In this document: positions 46,381 to 57,257 of the stretch, piece after piece
How the letters are laid out: each line of letters starts with the position of its first letter
Position numbering within the stretch: the first letter of the stretch is position 1
The notes under the pieces: generated by a model
The model's input: the letters and a program-made list of their open reading frames with translations, nothing else
Databases searched by the model: none
Told to the model about the DNA's origin: nothing
Assembly (NCBI GenBank): GCA_963799085.1
Contig: CAWCWA010000001.1
Span: forward strand, 248,001-312,000
Length of the DNA stretch: 64,000 nucleotides
DNA from: AP-15 sp963799085
GTDB taxonomy: Bacteria; Pseudomonadota; Alphaproteobacteria; ATCC43930; CGMCC-115725
Direction of reading: 5' to 3'
Program-made: the position numbers and the translations under genes

Positions 46381-49300
46381 TCAATCGAGATCTTGTGGCA
46401 GTCGTCCGGTTTCGCGCAAGACTTCGTACACGTGCTCGAACCGTTCAGCGAGACTTGACGCCGCACACCATTTCAGTGCGTGGTCGCGGCTGGCTCGGCC
46501 GATCGCTGCGCGCTTTGCCGGGTCAAGCGCGAGATCGCGCAGCACATCCTTGATCGTCTCCTCGTTGGCGTTTAGCACGGGCGTTTCGATAATGCAGCGC
46601 GTTGCCGGAACGCCGTCGGCGTCCCATTGATTGATGCGGGCCACTACCGGCTTGCCGAGCATCATCCCCTCGCGCGCGGTGGCACCATAACGGCCGTGGT
46701 TGAGTTGGTCGACTATGATGTCGGCCTGCACCTGGACAAAGCGGTTGTCGACACTCGGTACGTCGTCGACGAAGTCGAGCCGGATCGGGATCCCCTCCGC
46801 GCGCAACGCGTCGACGGCCGCGATGACCGCGTGTGTGCCTTTCGCATTGATGCCGTCACGGGTGCGTACCGCGTAATTACCGACCCCGTGATAGACGATG
46901 ACCTCGTCATCCCGGGTTCGCGGCCGCCGCAGATGCGCGGGCGGCTCGAGATCGGGGCGCCACACGTCGGGATCAAGCGCCGCTGTCAGCGGGCCGCGGA
47001 ACGCCTTCTCGGACGCATTGAAATCGATCGCCGGCCCGCAATCCAGCGCGATCAGGTCGACCAGCATATCCCGCTTGCGGCCCCAGGCGAGGTTTTTGGC
47101 GTCCGAGCAGATGTCGGGCCGATCGCGCCACGAACAGCGCGCGCAGCAGGCCGGGCTCCAGGCGCCAAACGTCGATTGCGTGACCCCGTCGAGGCAGCCG
47201 GTCGGCGTGTAGCCGATTATGATTCCGCGCCGCCGCCATTCCAGAACGTCCCACGGGATCGTGGCGTGGTTTACCTCTATATCCCACATCTCCGGGAACA
47301 GGCCCAGAGCCCCCACGCCATACGAATGGACCATGCCGAACCGCTGGCATGTCTCGTCAAAGAACGCCTGTAGCCGCTTGCTGAATTCGACCGGATCCGC
47401 CACGTAAAGGCTGACGTCCTCGCCATGGAAATATTTGGCGTCAGGGCCTTCTGGAGAAGCCAGATTAACGACGAGCGCGTCCCAGCCGCGCTCGCGCAGG
47501 GCCGCCGCAAGATACTTGAAGTTATAATAGCACTGGTTGAGGAACAGCACCGAGCGGCGCCGGGGCGCTGCGGCGGGCCGCCCGAACTGCGCCGCGCTGG
47601 GCAGATTGAATGGAGGAGGGGCATCGGCGCCTAGAGTCTGGCGGTAGATTTCATGCAGCAACGGTGTTAGATCCGGATATTGCGTCGCGCCGGCCAGTAA
47701 TTTGAAAGTGTCGATCGTCGCGTGCCCCGATGAAGCGGCTGCCTCGTTATCAAAAATCAGCTGCTCGACAGTGTCGGGATGTGCGACGAGGCAAAGACCC
47801 AGGTGATGCAGCCTATAGCAAGCCCTTGCGATCAGTGCCGGGCGCGGCGAAGCGGTGCCGTCGAGCCTCAGCGTGACGTTGGTGAGGCCCCTGGCAGCGG
47901 CTTCCTTCAGCGCCTGCCGCCCGATTGCGGAAAGGCTCAGCTCTGCTGCAAGCCGCCTCGCGACGACATGCAGCTTCACCTCTTCATCGGTTACGGTGAC
48001 CGCCAGCGCGACCGGCTCCGGCGCTCCCTGGCCTGTCCTGAGTTCGCGCGCCAGGATCAGCCTCGCCGCTTCGACAAGCAACGGCTTGGCAAAATAGCCG
48101 CCGGCCAACCACCGCAACAGCACGCGGCGCCCCCCGGGATCGCGGAGAAGCGCCCGAACGACCGCAAGCCGCTCGGCGGCGCGGCAGTGCCATCCGTCGG
48201 CTCGCGACCGCGCATGCCGCAGCGCGGCTGCAAGCTGCGTTCGCGTTCGGCTTCCCGTGGCATAGATGCCCGTGGCCATACCGCGTCGCAACATTTCCGC
48301 TCGCGGCCAAGTATGCCGCAGCGCAGCCGCAAGCTGCACCGGCATTCGGCCGCTCACGGCTCGCGCAACGAGGGCGTGCATTGCATCGCGCGACAACTCG
48401 CTCGGATCAAGTATGGCTCCGCTCATCAGGCCATTGACCTGCTCCAACGGCAGCGGTGATGGAGCTTCGCCCCGGAACGCTACCGCGATCGGCACCGAAA
48501 CGATTTTCGCCCGAGGCCGCCCGCGGGTTCGCCGGTCGAGATAGGCATCAACTCCATTTACAAAGGCCTCATACGAGTAACGGCCGCCCTCGATAACGTC
48601 GGCATAGGCGCGGGCCGTAAGCTGTTCCAGATAACCGACGTCTTGCACCTTCCGGAAGACCTCATCGATATTGGAAAAATCTTTCTCGAGCGGAATATAG
48701 TGCACGTCCGGCTTGACGACCCCGGAATAGGCACCGACAAACAGAACCAGGGCCGTTCTCAGCCGGATGGCCTCAAAAATCTTCGGCGACACTTGGTTCA
48801 TTGTGACTTCCCCATCGCGGCCGACGAGAAAGCGACGAGCAAATTCCGCGAACGGTAGATCAGCATGGGCGGCAGCCAGCGTTTTCAACGACCCGTCGTC
48901 GTCGAACACGTTGGCACCGCTCTCGGTGCCCAGAGTTGCTCGGCACGAACCGAGGAATGCATACCAGTCATTGCCGTATATGCGTTTCGCATCATCCACT
49001 TCGATATCGACGGGCAAGCCTCGTTCCGACGCTAGCCGTTTCATCTCGAGGCCGATGCGGCATTTTTCGTAACCAAGTTGTCCGTATTGGTGCGGCAGTC
49101 GTCGGCCGCGGTAGCCGATCAACGTCGTGCGATCGGCGATCGGCCAAGCGTAACCGCCGAGACTGTGGTCCTCCGGCACATAACCGGTCAATGTCGGCAG
49201 GAAATCGACCCTAGGGAACCGGGCGCGCGAATACACGCGCTCGACTTGGTCCAGCGGCACATTGGTGAATACGGCGTCGATACCCAGCCTCTCCATCCAC

Positions 49301-50763
49301 CGGCGAGCGGTCTCGGTGTTCTCATATTCGTCCTGAACGAACAGAACCTTGGGGCCGTCGTACGCGGTGAGTGCGCGCGCCACGCTGGCCGAGATATGCA
49401 GATCCAGCGAAATCCGAATGCTGTAATGAACCAGGACCGCATCGAACATGCCAAAATCCGGCGTCGCGTCGTGCGTGTCAACTCCGGGGAGAACCCCGGT
49501 TGCGGGCATCAGCGTTACGCTATGCCGCGAATATTTCTGGATGGCCTCGATATGCTCGCTGACCGTGCGCACGTGGATACTGCCATCATCGTAGAGCAGC
49601 AGCAGATTGAGCCGGCTCTTGGCCCGCGAGCGGCCCGCCACCAGAGCTGCAATTGCGCGCTCCAATCGGTCAAAACGATCGTCGTACGATTCCAGCGCGG
49701 CGACCGCCCGGCGGTATGACACCATATTCGGATCGGTGCGGCTGGCCGCCAATTCGTCGAGCGCAGCGGCGAAGCCGGCCACGGTTGTTTCGCTACGGAA
49801 CAGGTCCGGACGGGAGTTCAGCGCGTCGATCGGAACCGTGACCACCGGCAGACCGCAGGCGACATATTCGTATGCTTTGAGCGGCAGCGATCCCCGAATG
49901 AGCGCGTCTTGCTTGAACGGTATCAAGCCGGCGCGCGCCTGCCGCGCGAGGTCGGCAATGCCATTTGGATCCAACTCGCCGCTGTAGCGCACATTGCGCC
50001 TGGCGGCGAGTTGGTCCCATTCGGCGCATTCGGACTGCACCTTTCCGCAGAACCAGAACTGCCAATCCGGCTTGCAATCGGCCAGTTCGGACAACAGGCC
50101 GTAGTCGAGCCGCGCGTTTATGCCTCCCTGGAACAGCGCCACCATTGCGCCGTCCAGCGGCTGCACGTAGGATGCGGCGCCGCTCGCTTCCCAAAACCGG
50201 AAATCACAACCGTTCTTCAACGTCAACGCGCGGCCGTGATACCCGCTCCGCAGATAGCTTTGCGTTACGGCTTCCGACACCCCGACCAGCAAGTCAACGG
50301 TCGACAACGCCCGCATCAGCGGCGTACAAACCGCATCACTGCAGACAGCCCAATCTTCCGCCTCACAGAAATAATCCTCGGTGGCATGGTAAACGATCAG
50401 TCTCGCATTGCAGCGTCGCAGATAGTGCTCGAACAGCGGATTGTAGACCCATACCAACGGCCGTCGCACACCTCGTGTTTTCAGCGCCGCCGCCAAACGG
50501 CTCGCCTGGCTTGCGCCGTAGTCGGGGGCGACGTGAAGCAGCGCGATGTCGTAACCGATGACGGGTTCGAACCTAACCTCGTCGCCAACGCCGTCGGGCT
50601 GGACAAAGTACACCGGCAGTTGGCCCGCAAAGCGGGTCGCATAATGGTAGCGGTTGCTGCGCGGTTCAGTCTTCCAATCCGACCACGTCAGCATCACGAC
50701 CGCGTCGAACGTCGCCAGCAGACGCGACCGCCCCAAGTCAAGCCCGGCGCCGGTATCCGGCAT
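46381..50763 (-). CDS. Giant multidomain glycosyltransferase (1460 residues, about three GT-B modules)
   Basis: A single intact frame. The N-terminal module (about 1-370) has RYHYATRFAGQLPVYFVQPD, VYNPLFEHYLRRCNARLIVY HATEDYF and SLPLKAYEYVACGLPVVTVP. The middle module (about 385-760) has VLFVQDEYENTETARRWMER, a RTTLIGYRGRRLPHQYG segment and a GTESGANVFDDDGSLK loop. An uncharacterised helical stretch follows (about 760-1070) with short repeats of the form QLAAALRHTWPRAEM / QLAAALRHARSRADG. The C-terminal module (about 1080-1460) has RRRSVLFLNQCYYNFKYLAA, VNHATIPWDVLEWRRRGIII and YGATAREGMMLGKPVVARIN. It may add several sugars in sequence. No membrane segment or signal. Confidence 0.88.
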   Translation of the reverse strand: MPDTGAGLDLGRSRLLATFDAVVMLTWSDWKTEPRSNRYHYATRFAGQLPVYFVQPDGVGDEVRFEPVIGYDIALLHVAPDYGASQASRLAAALKTRGVRRPLVWVYNPLFEHYLRRCNARLIVYHATEDYFCEAEDWAVCSDAVCTPLMRALSTVDLLVGVSEAVTQSYLRSGYHGRALTLKNGCDFRFWEASGAASYVQPLDGAMVALFQGGINARLDYGLLSELADCKPDWQFWFCGKVQSECAEWDQLAARRNVRYSGELDPNGIADLARQARAGLIPFKQDALIRGSLPLKAYEYVACGLPVVTVPIDALNSRPDLFRSETTVAGFAAALDELAASRTDPNMVSYRRAVAALESYDDRFDRLERAIAALVAGRSRAKSRLNLLLLYDDGSIHVRTVSEHIEAIQKYSRHSVTLMPATGVLPGVDTHDATPDFGMFDAVLVHYSIRISLDLHISASVARALTAYDGPKVLFVQDEYENTETARRWMERLGIDAVFTNVPLDQVERVYSRARFPRVDFLPTLTGYVPEDHSLGGYAWPIADRTTLIGYRGRRLPHQYGQLGYEKCRIGLEMKRLASERGLPVDIEVDDAKRIYGNDWYAFLGSCRATLGTESGANVFDDDGSLKTLAAAHADLPFAEFARRFLVGRDGEVTMNQVSPKIFEAIRLRTALVLFVGAYSGVVKPDVHYIPLEKDFSNIDEVFRKVQDVGYLEQLTARAYADVIEGGRYSYEAFVNGVDAYLDRRTRGRPRAKIVSVPIAVAFRGEAPSPLPLEQVNGLMSGAILDPSELSRDAMHALVARAVSGRMPVQLAAALRHTWPRAEMLRRGMATGIYATGSRTRTQLAAALRHARSRADGWHCRAAERLAVVRALLRDPGGRRVLLRWLAGGYFAKPLLVEAARLILARELRTGQGAPEPVALAVTVTDEEVKLHVVARRLAAELSLSAIGRQALKEAAARGLTNVTLRLDGTASPRPALIARACYRLHHLGLCLVAHPDTVEQLIFDNEAAASSGHATIDTFKLLAGATQYPDLTPLLHEIYRQTLGADAPPPFNLPSAAQFGRPAAAPRRRSVLFLNQCYYNFKYLAAALRERGWDALVVNLASPEGPDAKYFHGEDVSLYVADPVEFSKRLQAFFDETCQRFGMVHSYGVGALGLFPEMWDIEVNHATIPWDVLEWRRRGIIIGYTPTGCLDGVTQSTFGAWSPACCARCSWRDRPDICSDAKNLAWGRKRDMLVDLIALDCGPAIDFNASEKAFRGPLTAALDPDVWRPDLEPPAHLRRPRTRDDEVIVYHGVGNYAVRTRDGINAKGTHAVIAAVDALRAEGIPIRLDFVDDVPSVDNRFVQVQADIIVDQLNHGRYGATAREGMMLGKPVVARINQWDADGVPATRCIIETPVLNANEETIKDVLRDLALDPAKRAAIGRASRDHALKWCAASSLAERFEHVYEVLRETGRLPQDLD

Positions 50764-50871
50764 TAGTGAACCTCGAAAAACATGGCACAGATGCTCAGAT
50801 CAGTTCGCGAAAAATTGTAGCTTGTATCGACCTTGTTGCCCGCCGCCTCACTGCTGCTGGCCAGCGCCGCT

Positions 50872-51689
50872 TCATTTTACCGCGGAAGCATAAACGTCGA
50901 GGCCGCAGACCGTCGGCCATCGTGTCCTCAGCAGTTCCGGCCGGATACGATTTTGAAACGGCGGCTCCTGTCCGATGTTGCGTCGCCGACAGGTTATGCT
51001 CGAGAATTGCCGGCAATACCCGCGCAGCGACTTGACCGATATGACATCGGTGTGCGGCGCCGCGGTTCCGTCGCTGTCATGGTCGTACGCCCAGCGTTCC
51101 GCAGTATTGCCCGCGCCAAGAGCACAGCGATCACCGAGGATTTCCTTCACCAGATAGCGCAGCGTCTGACGCCACGCCTGCATCCAACGCCGGTATGAAT
51201 ATGCATTGTATACCATCATCGTCAGCGACCCGCCGTATCGCAGCAAGCGCCAGCAGCGGCCGATGGCTGCCTTCATATCGCCGGTATGGTGCAGGCAGCC
51301 GATCGTCACGATACGGTCGAAACTGCCGTCGGGAAACGATGGATCGAGGAGTTGCCCTGGCCGACCTCGCCCGGCAGTCCGGTCTGGCGTAATCGATGAC
51401 GGACCATCTCGACCGGTCCCGCCGCGATGTCGAGGCCGACATAACGGGCACCGCTTTCAGCGATTCTCTGCGAGAGCGACCCGTAGCCGAGGCCGATTTC
51501 CAGCACATCGCGGCCGTCAAACTCGGCAACCGGAACCTCCTCCAGCAAGTAGGGGTAAAAGTCGAAGTACCAATCGTCGAATTTCTTGAGCGACGCCGGC
51601 GAGGCATCGCTGATGCCAAGCGACTTTGCCAGCGGAGTGCCGCAGAGTTCATCCCAGTACGCGGAATTGGCGGCGTCTATCGAGGACAT
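50872..51689 (-). pseudogene. SAM-dependent methyltransferase (UbiE/COQ5-like fold), one frameshift
   Basis: ATG 51689 starts MSSIDAANSAYWDELCGTPL. The SAM motif follows (DVLEIGLGYGSLSQRIAESG, ARYVGLDIAAGPVEMVRHRL). The frame changes near 51345, after which FDRIVTIGCLHHTGDMKAAI and LLRYGGSLTMMVYNAYSYRR complete the fold through motif III. The C-terminal 100 residues (SLRGYCRQFSSITCRRRNIG) are less familiar. About 272 residues joined. Likely O- or N-methylation of a glycan or its precursor. Confidence 0.78.
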
Positions 51690-51698
51690 CGATTTCCG

Positions 51699-52685
51699 TC
51701 AGCAGGCATCGGAGGATACCGCGCGGCGATGTCGATCGGTGGCGCGCCACTCGATCAGACGAAGCAATCCGTCCGCAAGGGCGATCTCGGCGGTAAACCC
51801 TAGCTCTGCTGACGAGAGCTCCGGCGAGCCGACTCGATTCCTCACGAAGGTCAGGCCGTCCGGCCGATATTCGATGGGCTGGTTGGAGCCGGTACAGCGT
51901 AGCACGAGTTCGGCCAACTCCTTGATTGATGTGCGGCGGCCGGTGCCGACGTTATAGAATCGGTCGACGATGTCGGCCCGCATCGCGCATAAGTTGGCCC
52001 GCGCGCAGTCTCCGACATAGACGAAGTCATAGGCTTGGCTGCCGTCCCCGTACACGGTCAGCGGCAGGCCGGCATCGATTGCGTCGAGCATCTTCATGAT
52101 GACGGCGATATACGCGCCCAGGTAATCCTGCCGAGGGCCGTAAACGTTCATGTAGCGCAGCCCGACATAATCGAGGCCGTAGCGATGGTGAAACGCGCGC
52201 GCCATCGCCTCGCCGGCGATCTTCGTCGCGCCGTAGAAATTCTCGTTGTTGAACGGATGATCTTCGGTCATCGGCTCCTCGACCGCATCGCCATAGACCG
52301 AGGCCGAGGAAGAATAGACGAGGCGCTTCACCCGCTGCTGAACGCAGGCTTCGAGCACATTGAATGTGCCGCGTATATTGACGTCGAATGCGGCGCGCGG
52401 AAATTCATGACACTGGAGGAGCCACAGCGCGGCGAAGTGAAACACGCCGTCAGCGCCGGCTAGCGCCGCGTTGAGGATGTCAGTCTGGCAAATGTCGCCG
52501 CCGGCCTCGAATATCTTGACCCTCGGGTCGCGCAGCGCAGCCGCAAGGTTCGCCGCAGTGCCGCGAGCGAAGTTGTCGTAGACGATGATCTCGGCCACGT
52601 CCTCCCGGGTGAGCAGATCGACCGTGTGCGAGCCGATCAGCCCGGCGCCACCAATCACCACCAGCCGTTTGTCGCGAAGGTCCAT
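51699..52685 (-). CDS. NAD-dependent UDP-sugar epimerase (extended SDR)
   Basis: 328 residues, intact. RLVVIGGAGLIGSHTVDLLT binds NAD. LVYSSSASVYGDAVEEPMTE gives the S-S-S/A-V-Y-G strand with catalytic Ser, and NFYGATKIAGEAMARAFHHR gives Y-x-x-x-K. LRYMNVYGPRQDYLGAYIAV and AYDFVYVGDCARANL complete the domain. It most resembles UDP-glucose/UDP-GlcNAc(A) 4-epimerases such as WbpP. It lies 31 bp from the aminotransferase stop. Confidence 0.93.
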   Translation of the reverse strand: MDLRDKRLVVIGGAGLIGSHTVDLLTREDVAEIIVYDNFARGTAANLAAALRDPRVKIFEAGGDICQTDILNAALAGADGVFHFAALWLLQCHEFPRAAFDVNIRGTFNVLEACVQQRVKRLVYSSSASVYGDAVEEPMTEDHPFNNENFYGATKIAGEAMARAFHHRYGLDYVGLRYMNVYGPRQDYLGAYIAVIMKMLDAIDAGLPLTVYGDGSQAYDFVYVGDCARANLCAMRADIVDRFYNVGTGRRTSIKELAELVLRCTGSNQPIEYRPDGLTFVRNRVGSPELSSAELGFTAEIALADGLLRLIEWRATDRHRRAVSSDAC

Positions 52686-52716
52686 ATGTTCTTAGAGCTA
52701 CCTGAGAAGGCAGACG

Positions 52717-53891
52717 TCACCGACGGGTGTCGCGCACCGCCGTCTGCAACCCGCCGACGATCCGGTCCTGCGTCGCCTCGTCGAGATAGGGGTGCATCGG
52801 CAGGCTGAGGACCTGGCCGGCGAGGCGTTCGGAGACCGGCAGGCCGTTGCCGGCTACCGGATAGCCGCGGTAGGCGGTCTGCAAATGCAGCGGCTTGGCG
52901 TAATAGACGGCGGTCGGGATACCGGCCGATTTGAGCCGCGCCGCCACCTGGTCCCGGTCGGCGCCTGACGGCAGCCGCACGGTGTATTGCGCCCACACGC
53001 TGGTGCAGCCTTCCGACACGCGCGGCACCCCGACCAAGTCGCCGAGTAGATCGGCATAGCGTCCCGCGATCCGGTTGCGGGCCGCAATCTCGTCGCCGAA
53101 GATCGAGAGCTTGCGGCTCAATACCGCTGCCTGGATCGTGTCGAGGCGCGCGTTCATGCCGATGCGCACATTGTCGTATTTGTCGCTGCCCTGGCCGTGC
53201 ACGCGCAGGCTCTTGAGCACCTCGATTGCGTCGTCGTCGTCAGTGAAGACAGCGCCGCCGTCGCCATAGCAGCCCAAGGGCTTGGCGGGGAAAAAGCTGG
53301 TCGTGGCGAGGTCGCCTAGTGTGCCGACGTCGCGGCCCCTATAGGCGGCGCCAAAGCTCTGTGCGGCATCCGCCAATACCCACAGCCGATGCGCCGAGGC
53401 AATCGCGAGAACAGCATCGTAATCGGCCGGCAAACCGAAGAGATCTACCGGGATGATCCCGACCGGTTCGAGCCCGAGACGCCGGGCGGTGGCGATACCG
53501 GCTTCTAGGCTAGCTGGGTCGATGTTGAAGGTGTCCTCGCGGACATCGACAAAGACCGGTACCGCGTCATACCAGGCCACGACCTCGGCGGTAGCCGCAA
53601 AGGTGAACGACGGCACCAATACCGCCTGTCTGGGCTTGACGCCGAGCGCCAGCAGGCCCAGCCCCAACGCGTCGGTGCCGTTGGCGCAGCTCAAGACGTG
53701 CTTGGCGCCGCAAAACGCCGCAAGCTCCTTCTCGAAAACGGCGACCTCGGGACCCATGATGTAACGGCCGTGATCGACGACGCGCATGATCGCCTCGTCG
53801 AGTTCGCGGCCGAGCCGCCGGCGCTGCGCCCCCAGATCAATGAACTCGATCGGCGGTGCTGGGGTTACGTGCATAGCGGCGGCGTCGGGCA

Positions 53892-53892
<1 letters not shown>
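52717..53892 (-). CDS. DegT/DnrJ/EryC1 family sugar aminotransferase 2 (WbpE/WlbC-like)
   Basis: 391 residues. IEFIDLGAQRRRLGRELDEA opens the protein as in WbpE/WlbC. LSCANGTDALGLGLLALGVK, ILADAAQSFGA-like VLADAAQSFGAAYRGRDVGT, the PLP-Lys block FFPAKPLGCYGDGGAVFTDD and GMNARLDTIQAAVLSRKL follow. In the family these make UDP-GlcNAc3N-uronate by amination of a 3-keto sugar produced by a WbpB/WlbA dehydrogenase. Such a dehydrogenase and its acetyltransferase are encoded immediately upstream, which supports that pathway. A GTG at 53895 is an alternative start. Confidence 0.93.
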
Positions 53893-55523
<1,631 letters not shown>

Positions 55524-55607
55524 GCTGCCGCAGTCCGGGTGACGCGCACGTCATCGGAGAGGTTGCCGGGATTTGTGTCGCCGCGGCCGGGCCGGGGCGC
55601 CATTACG

Positions 55608-56108
55608 TCAGGCGGCTGCGACCGCCTCGGCGTGAAGTTGCGTGCGCACCGTGCGGCCGAGCCATTCGAGCAGAACCACGACCCGATCCTGGTCGCGAAG
55701 CTCGACGAGTCGGCCGACCATGTCTTCGAAGGCGCCGGTTGTCACCCGGACCAGTTCGCCCAGCCGCAATCCCCGCTGTGGGTTGGTCCGGTCGAAGACA
55801 CCGGCCGCTTCGTGCTCTCGGATGGCCACGACGATCGCGGCCGGAACCACGGCGGGCTCGTCGCCGGCGCGCACGATGTCGGAAATGCCGACGGTCGAGG
55901 CGATCGGGCGCCAGCGCATGCTGGCCCGGTCGAGCCCGGCAAAGAGATAGCGCGGGAAGAGCGGTCGCTGCACCATCTGCCGGCGCCGGGCGTGACTGAC
56001 CCAGGTGCGGTAACGCGGCAGATAGGCCTCATAGCCCTGATGTAAAAGCCGCTCGAGGGCGCGTGTCTCGGCATGCGGTTGGGTGTGGACGGCGCACCAG
56101 TCGGTCAC
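55608..56108 (-). CDS. NusG-like/RfaH-type transcription antiterminator
   Basis: 166 residues. The N-terminal NGN domain reads WCAVHTQPHAETRALERLLH QGYEAYLPRYRTWVSHARR, then LFPRYLFAGLDRASMRW. A C-terminal KOW-like domain follows (LGELVRVTTGAFEDMVGRLV, VVVLLEWLGRTVRTQL). Specialised NusG paralogues at the head of polysaccharide operons keep RNA polymerase going through long GC-rich transcripts. This fits the roughly 30-kb unidirectional run downstream. Its ATG overlaps the stop of the winged-helix gene. Confidence 0.92.
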   Translation of the reverse strand: MTDWCAVHTQPHAETRALERLLHQGYEAYLPRYRTWVSHARRRQMVQRPLFPRYLFAGLDRASMRWRPIASTVGISDIVRAGDEPAVVPAAIVVAIREHEAAGVFDRTNPQRGLRLGELVRVTTGAFEDMVGRLVELRDQDRVVVLLEWLGRTVRTQLHAEAVAAA

Positions 56109-56782
56109 TGCGCCGCCTCATCGAAGAAGGACGCCGGCGAGATATGCAGCAGGCTCGGGGCGGCGATCCGCTCACGGCCGAGCCCGCACGCATCCGCCGC
56201 CGCGGTCAAGGCGTCGAAACTCGCCTGCGGGGTTTGCGTGTCGGTCACGACGATGCCGTCGAGTTGCTTCGGCGAGGCACTTCTGAGCGCCGCTTCAAGA
56301 TCGGCAACCACCGCAAGGCCGGCGCAACGGCGTCTGACCGCGGCGCGGTCTATGACGCACAGCATCTCGACCGCGGTTTCACCGGCGCTGAGCGCGGCAA
56401 TTTCGGCCAACTCGCCAGCACCGTACAACGCCGCCGTGCGCCATCCCGCCGCCTCGCGATCCCGGAACAATGCCGCGCAATCGATCCTCGCCCGGCGGAA
56501 GAAATCGAGCGATACAGCAAGGTATTCGGCGGTCAGCCGGCTTTTCTCGGCAAAGCCTTGCGGCGTCAGGTAATAGGCGTAGCAATTGAGCGGCGCCTGC
56601 CGCATTTTGACCAAGCCCTTGCGCACGCAGCGCCGCAGATAGGCGTTGGCGAGACCGAGCGCGATCCCCAATTCGCGAGCGAGTTGGCGCTGGGTAATCG
56701 CGCTGTCGCGCTCGACCGTGGTCAAGACGCTCAACACGATCCCCGGATTGGCCGCCCCTTCGACCTGGCTATGCTCGCTCAC
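56105..56782 (-). CDS. Winged-helix regulator with C-terminal nucleotide-binding-like domain
   Basis: 225 residues. The N-terminal MarR/Lrp-type winged helix (VERDSAITQRQLARELGIAL GLANAYLRRCVRKGLVKMRQ) resembles EPS-associated regulators. The second part has GWRTAALYGAGELAEIAALS, a Rossmann-like G-A-G-E turn, and LDGIVVTDTQTPQASFDALT. In related proteins this domain resembles a CoA- or NAD-binding fold that may sense a sugar nucleotide; that role is inference. First gene of the polysaccharide run, translationally coupled to the antiterminator gene. Confidence 0.85.
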   Translation of the reverse strand: MSEHSQVEGAANPGIVLSVLTTVERDSAITQRQLARELGIALGLANAYLRRCVRKGLVKMRQAPLNCYAYYLTPQGFAEKSRLTAEYLAVSLDFFRRARIDCAALFRDREAAGWRTAALYGAGELAEIAALSAGETAVEMLCVIDRAAVRRRCAGLAVVADLEAALRSASPKQLDGIVVTDTQTPQASFDALTAAADACGLGRERIAAPSLLHISPASFFDEAAQ

Positions 56783-56987
56783 GCCGCACTCGTCATCTTA
56801 TCCACCCTGCGGCGGGCTCGATACCGCGTTCACGCCATGAACGTCAAGCCTTGCACGGCGCCAAGTTGGAGCGGGCCGGATCAAGACCCGGCCGGGAGGC
56901 GAACGCAAGCGCGAGGAACCTGGATTTGCTCGACAATCGACGGTATCTGTCGCCGCAGCCAAGGGCAGCCTTAAGGATCCGTGCGGG

Positions 56988-57257
56988 ATGGACCTGATCA
57001 TCCGGAATGCCCGACTCCCCGATCGAGTGGGGGAAACGACCGAGATCGGCGTCAAGGCCGACCGAATCGCCGCGATCGGGCATGGGCTCGGCGAGGCGCC
57101 ACGAATTTATGACGCAGGCGGCCGGCTCGCCTGCGCCGGTCTGATCGAAACCCACATTCATCTCGACAAGTCGCGGCTGATCGACCGGCTGCCGCCCGAA
57201 AGCGGCCGCCCGATCAATCCAATGACGCAACTGGCCGCAATCAAAAAGGATACTTGA
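56988..57257 (+). pseudogene. Cytosine deaminase-like amidohydrolase, 5' fragment cut by an insertion sequence
   Basis: MDLIIRNARLPDRVGETTEI starts the composite amidohydrolase fold. LACAGLIETHIHLDKSRLID carries the metal-binding H-x-H motif in the E-T-H-I-H-L-D-K form typical of CodA/N-isopropylammelide hydrolases. The frame meets a stop at 57255, a few bases inside the IS1595 left end. No downstream remainder of the gene is visible to the right of the element, so the 3' part was lost or lies elsewhere. Confidence 0.8.
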
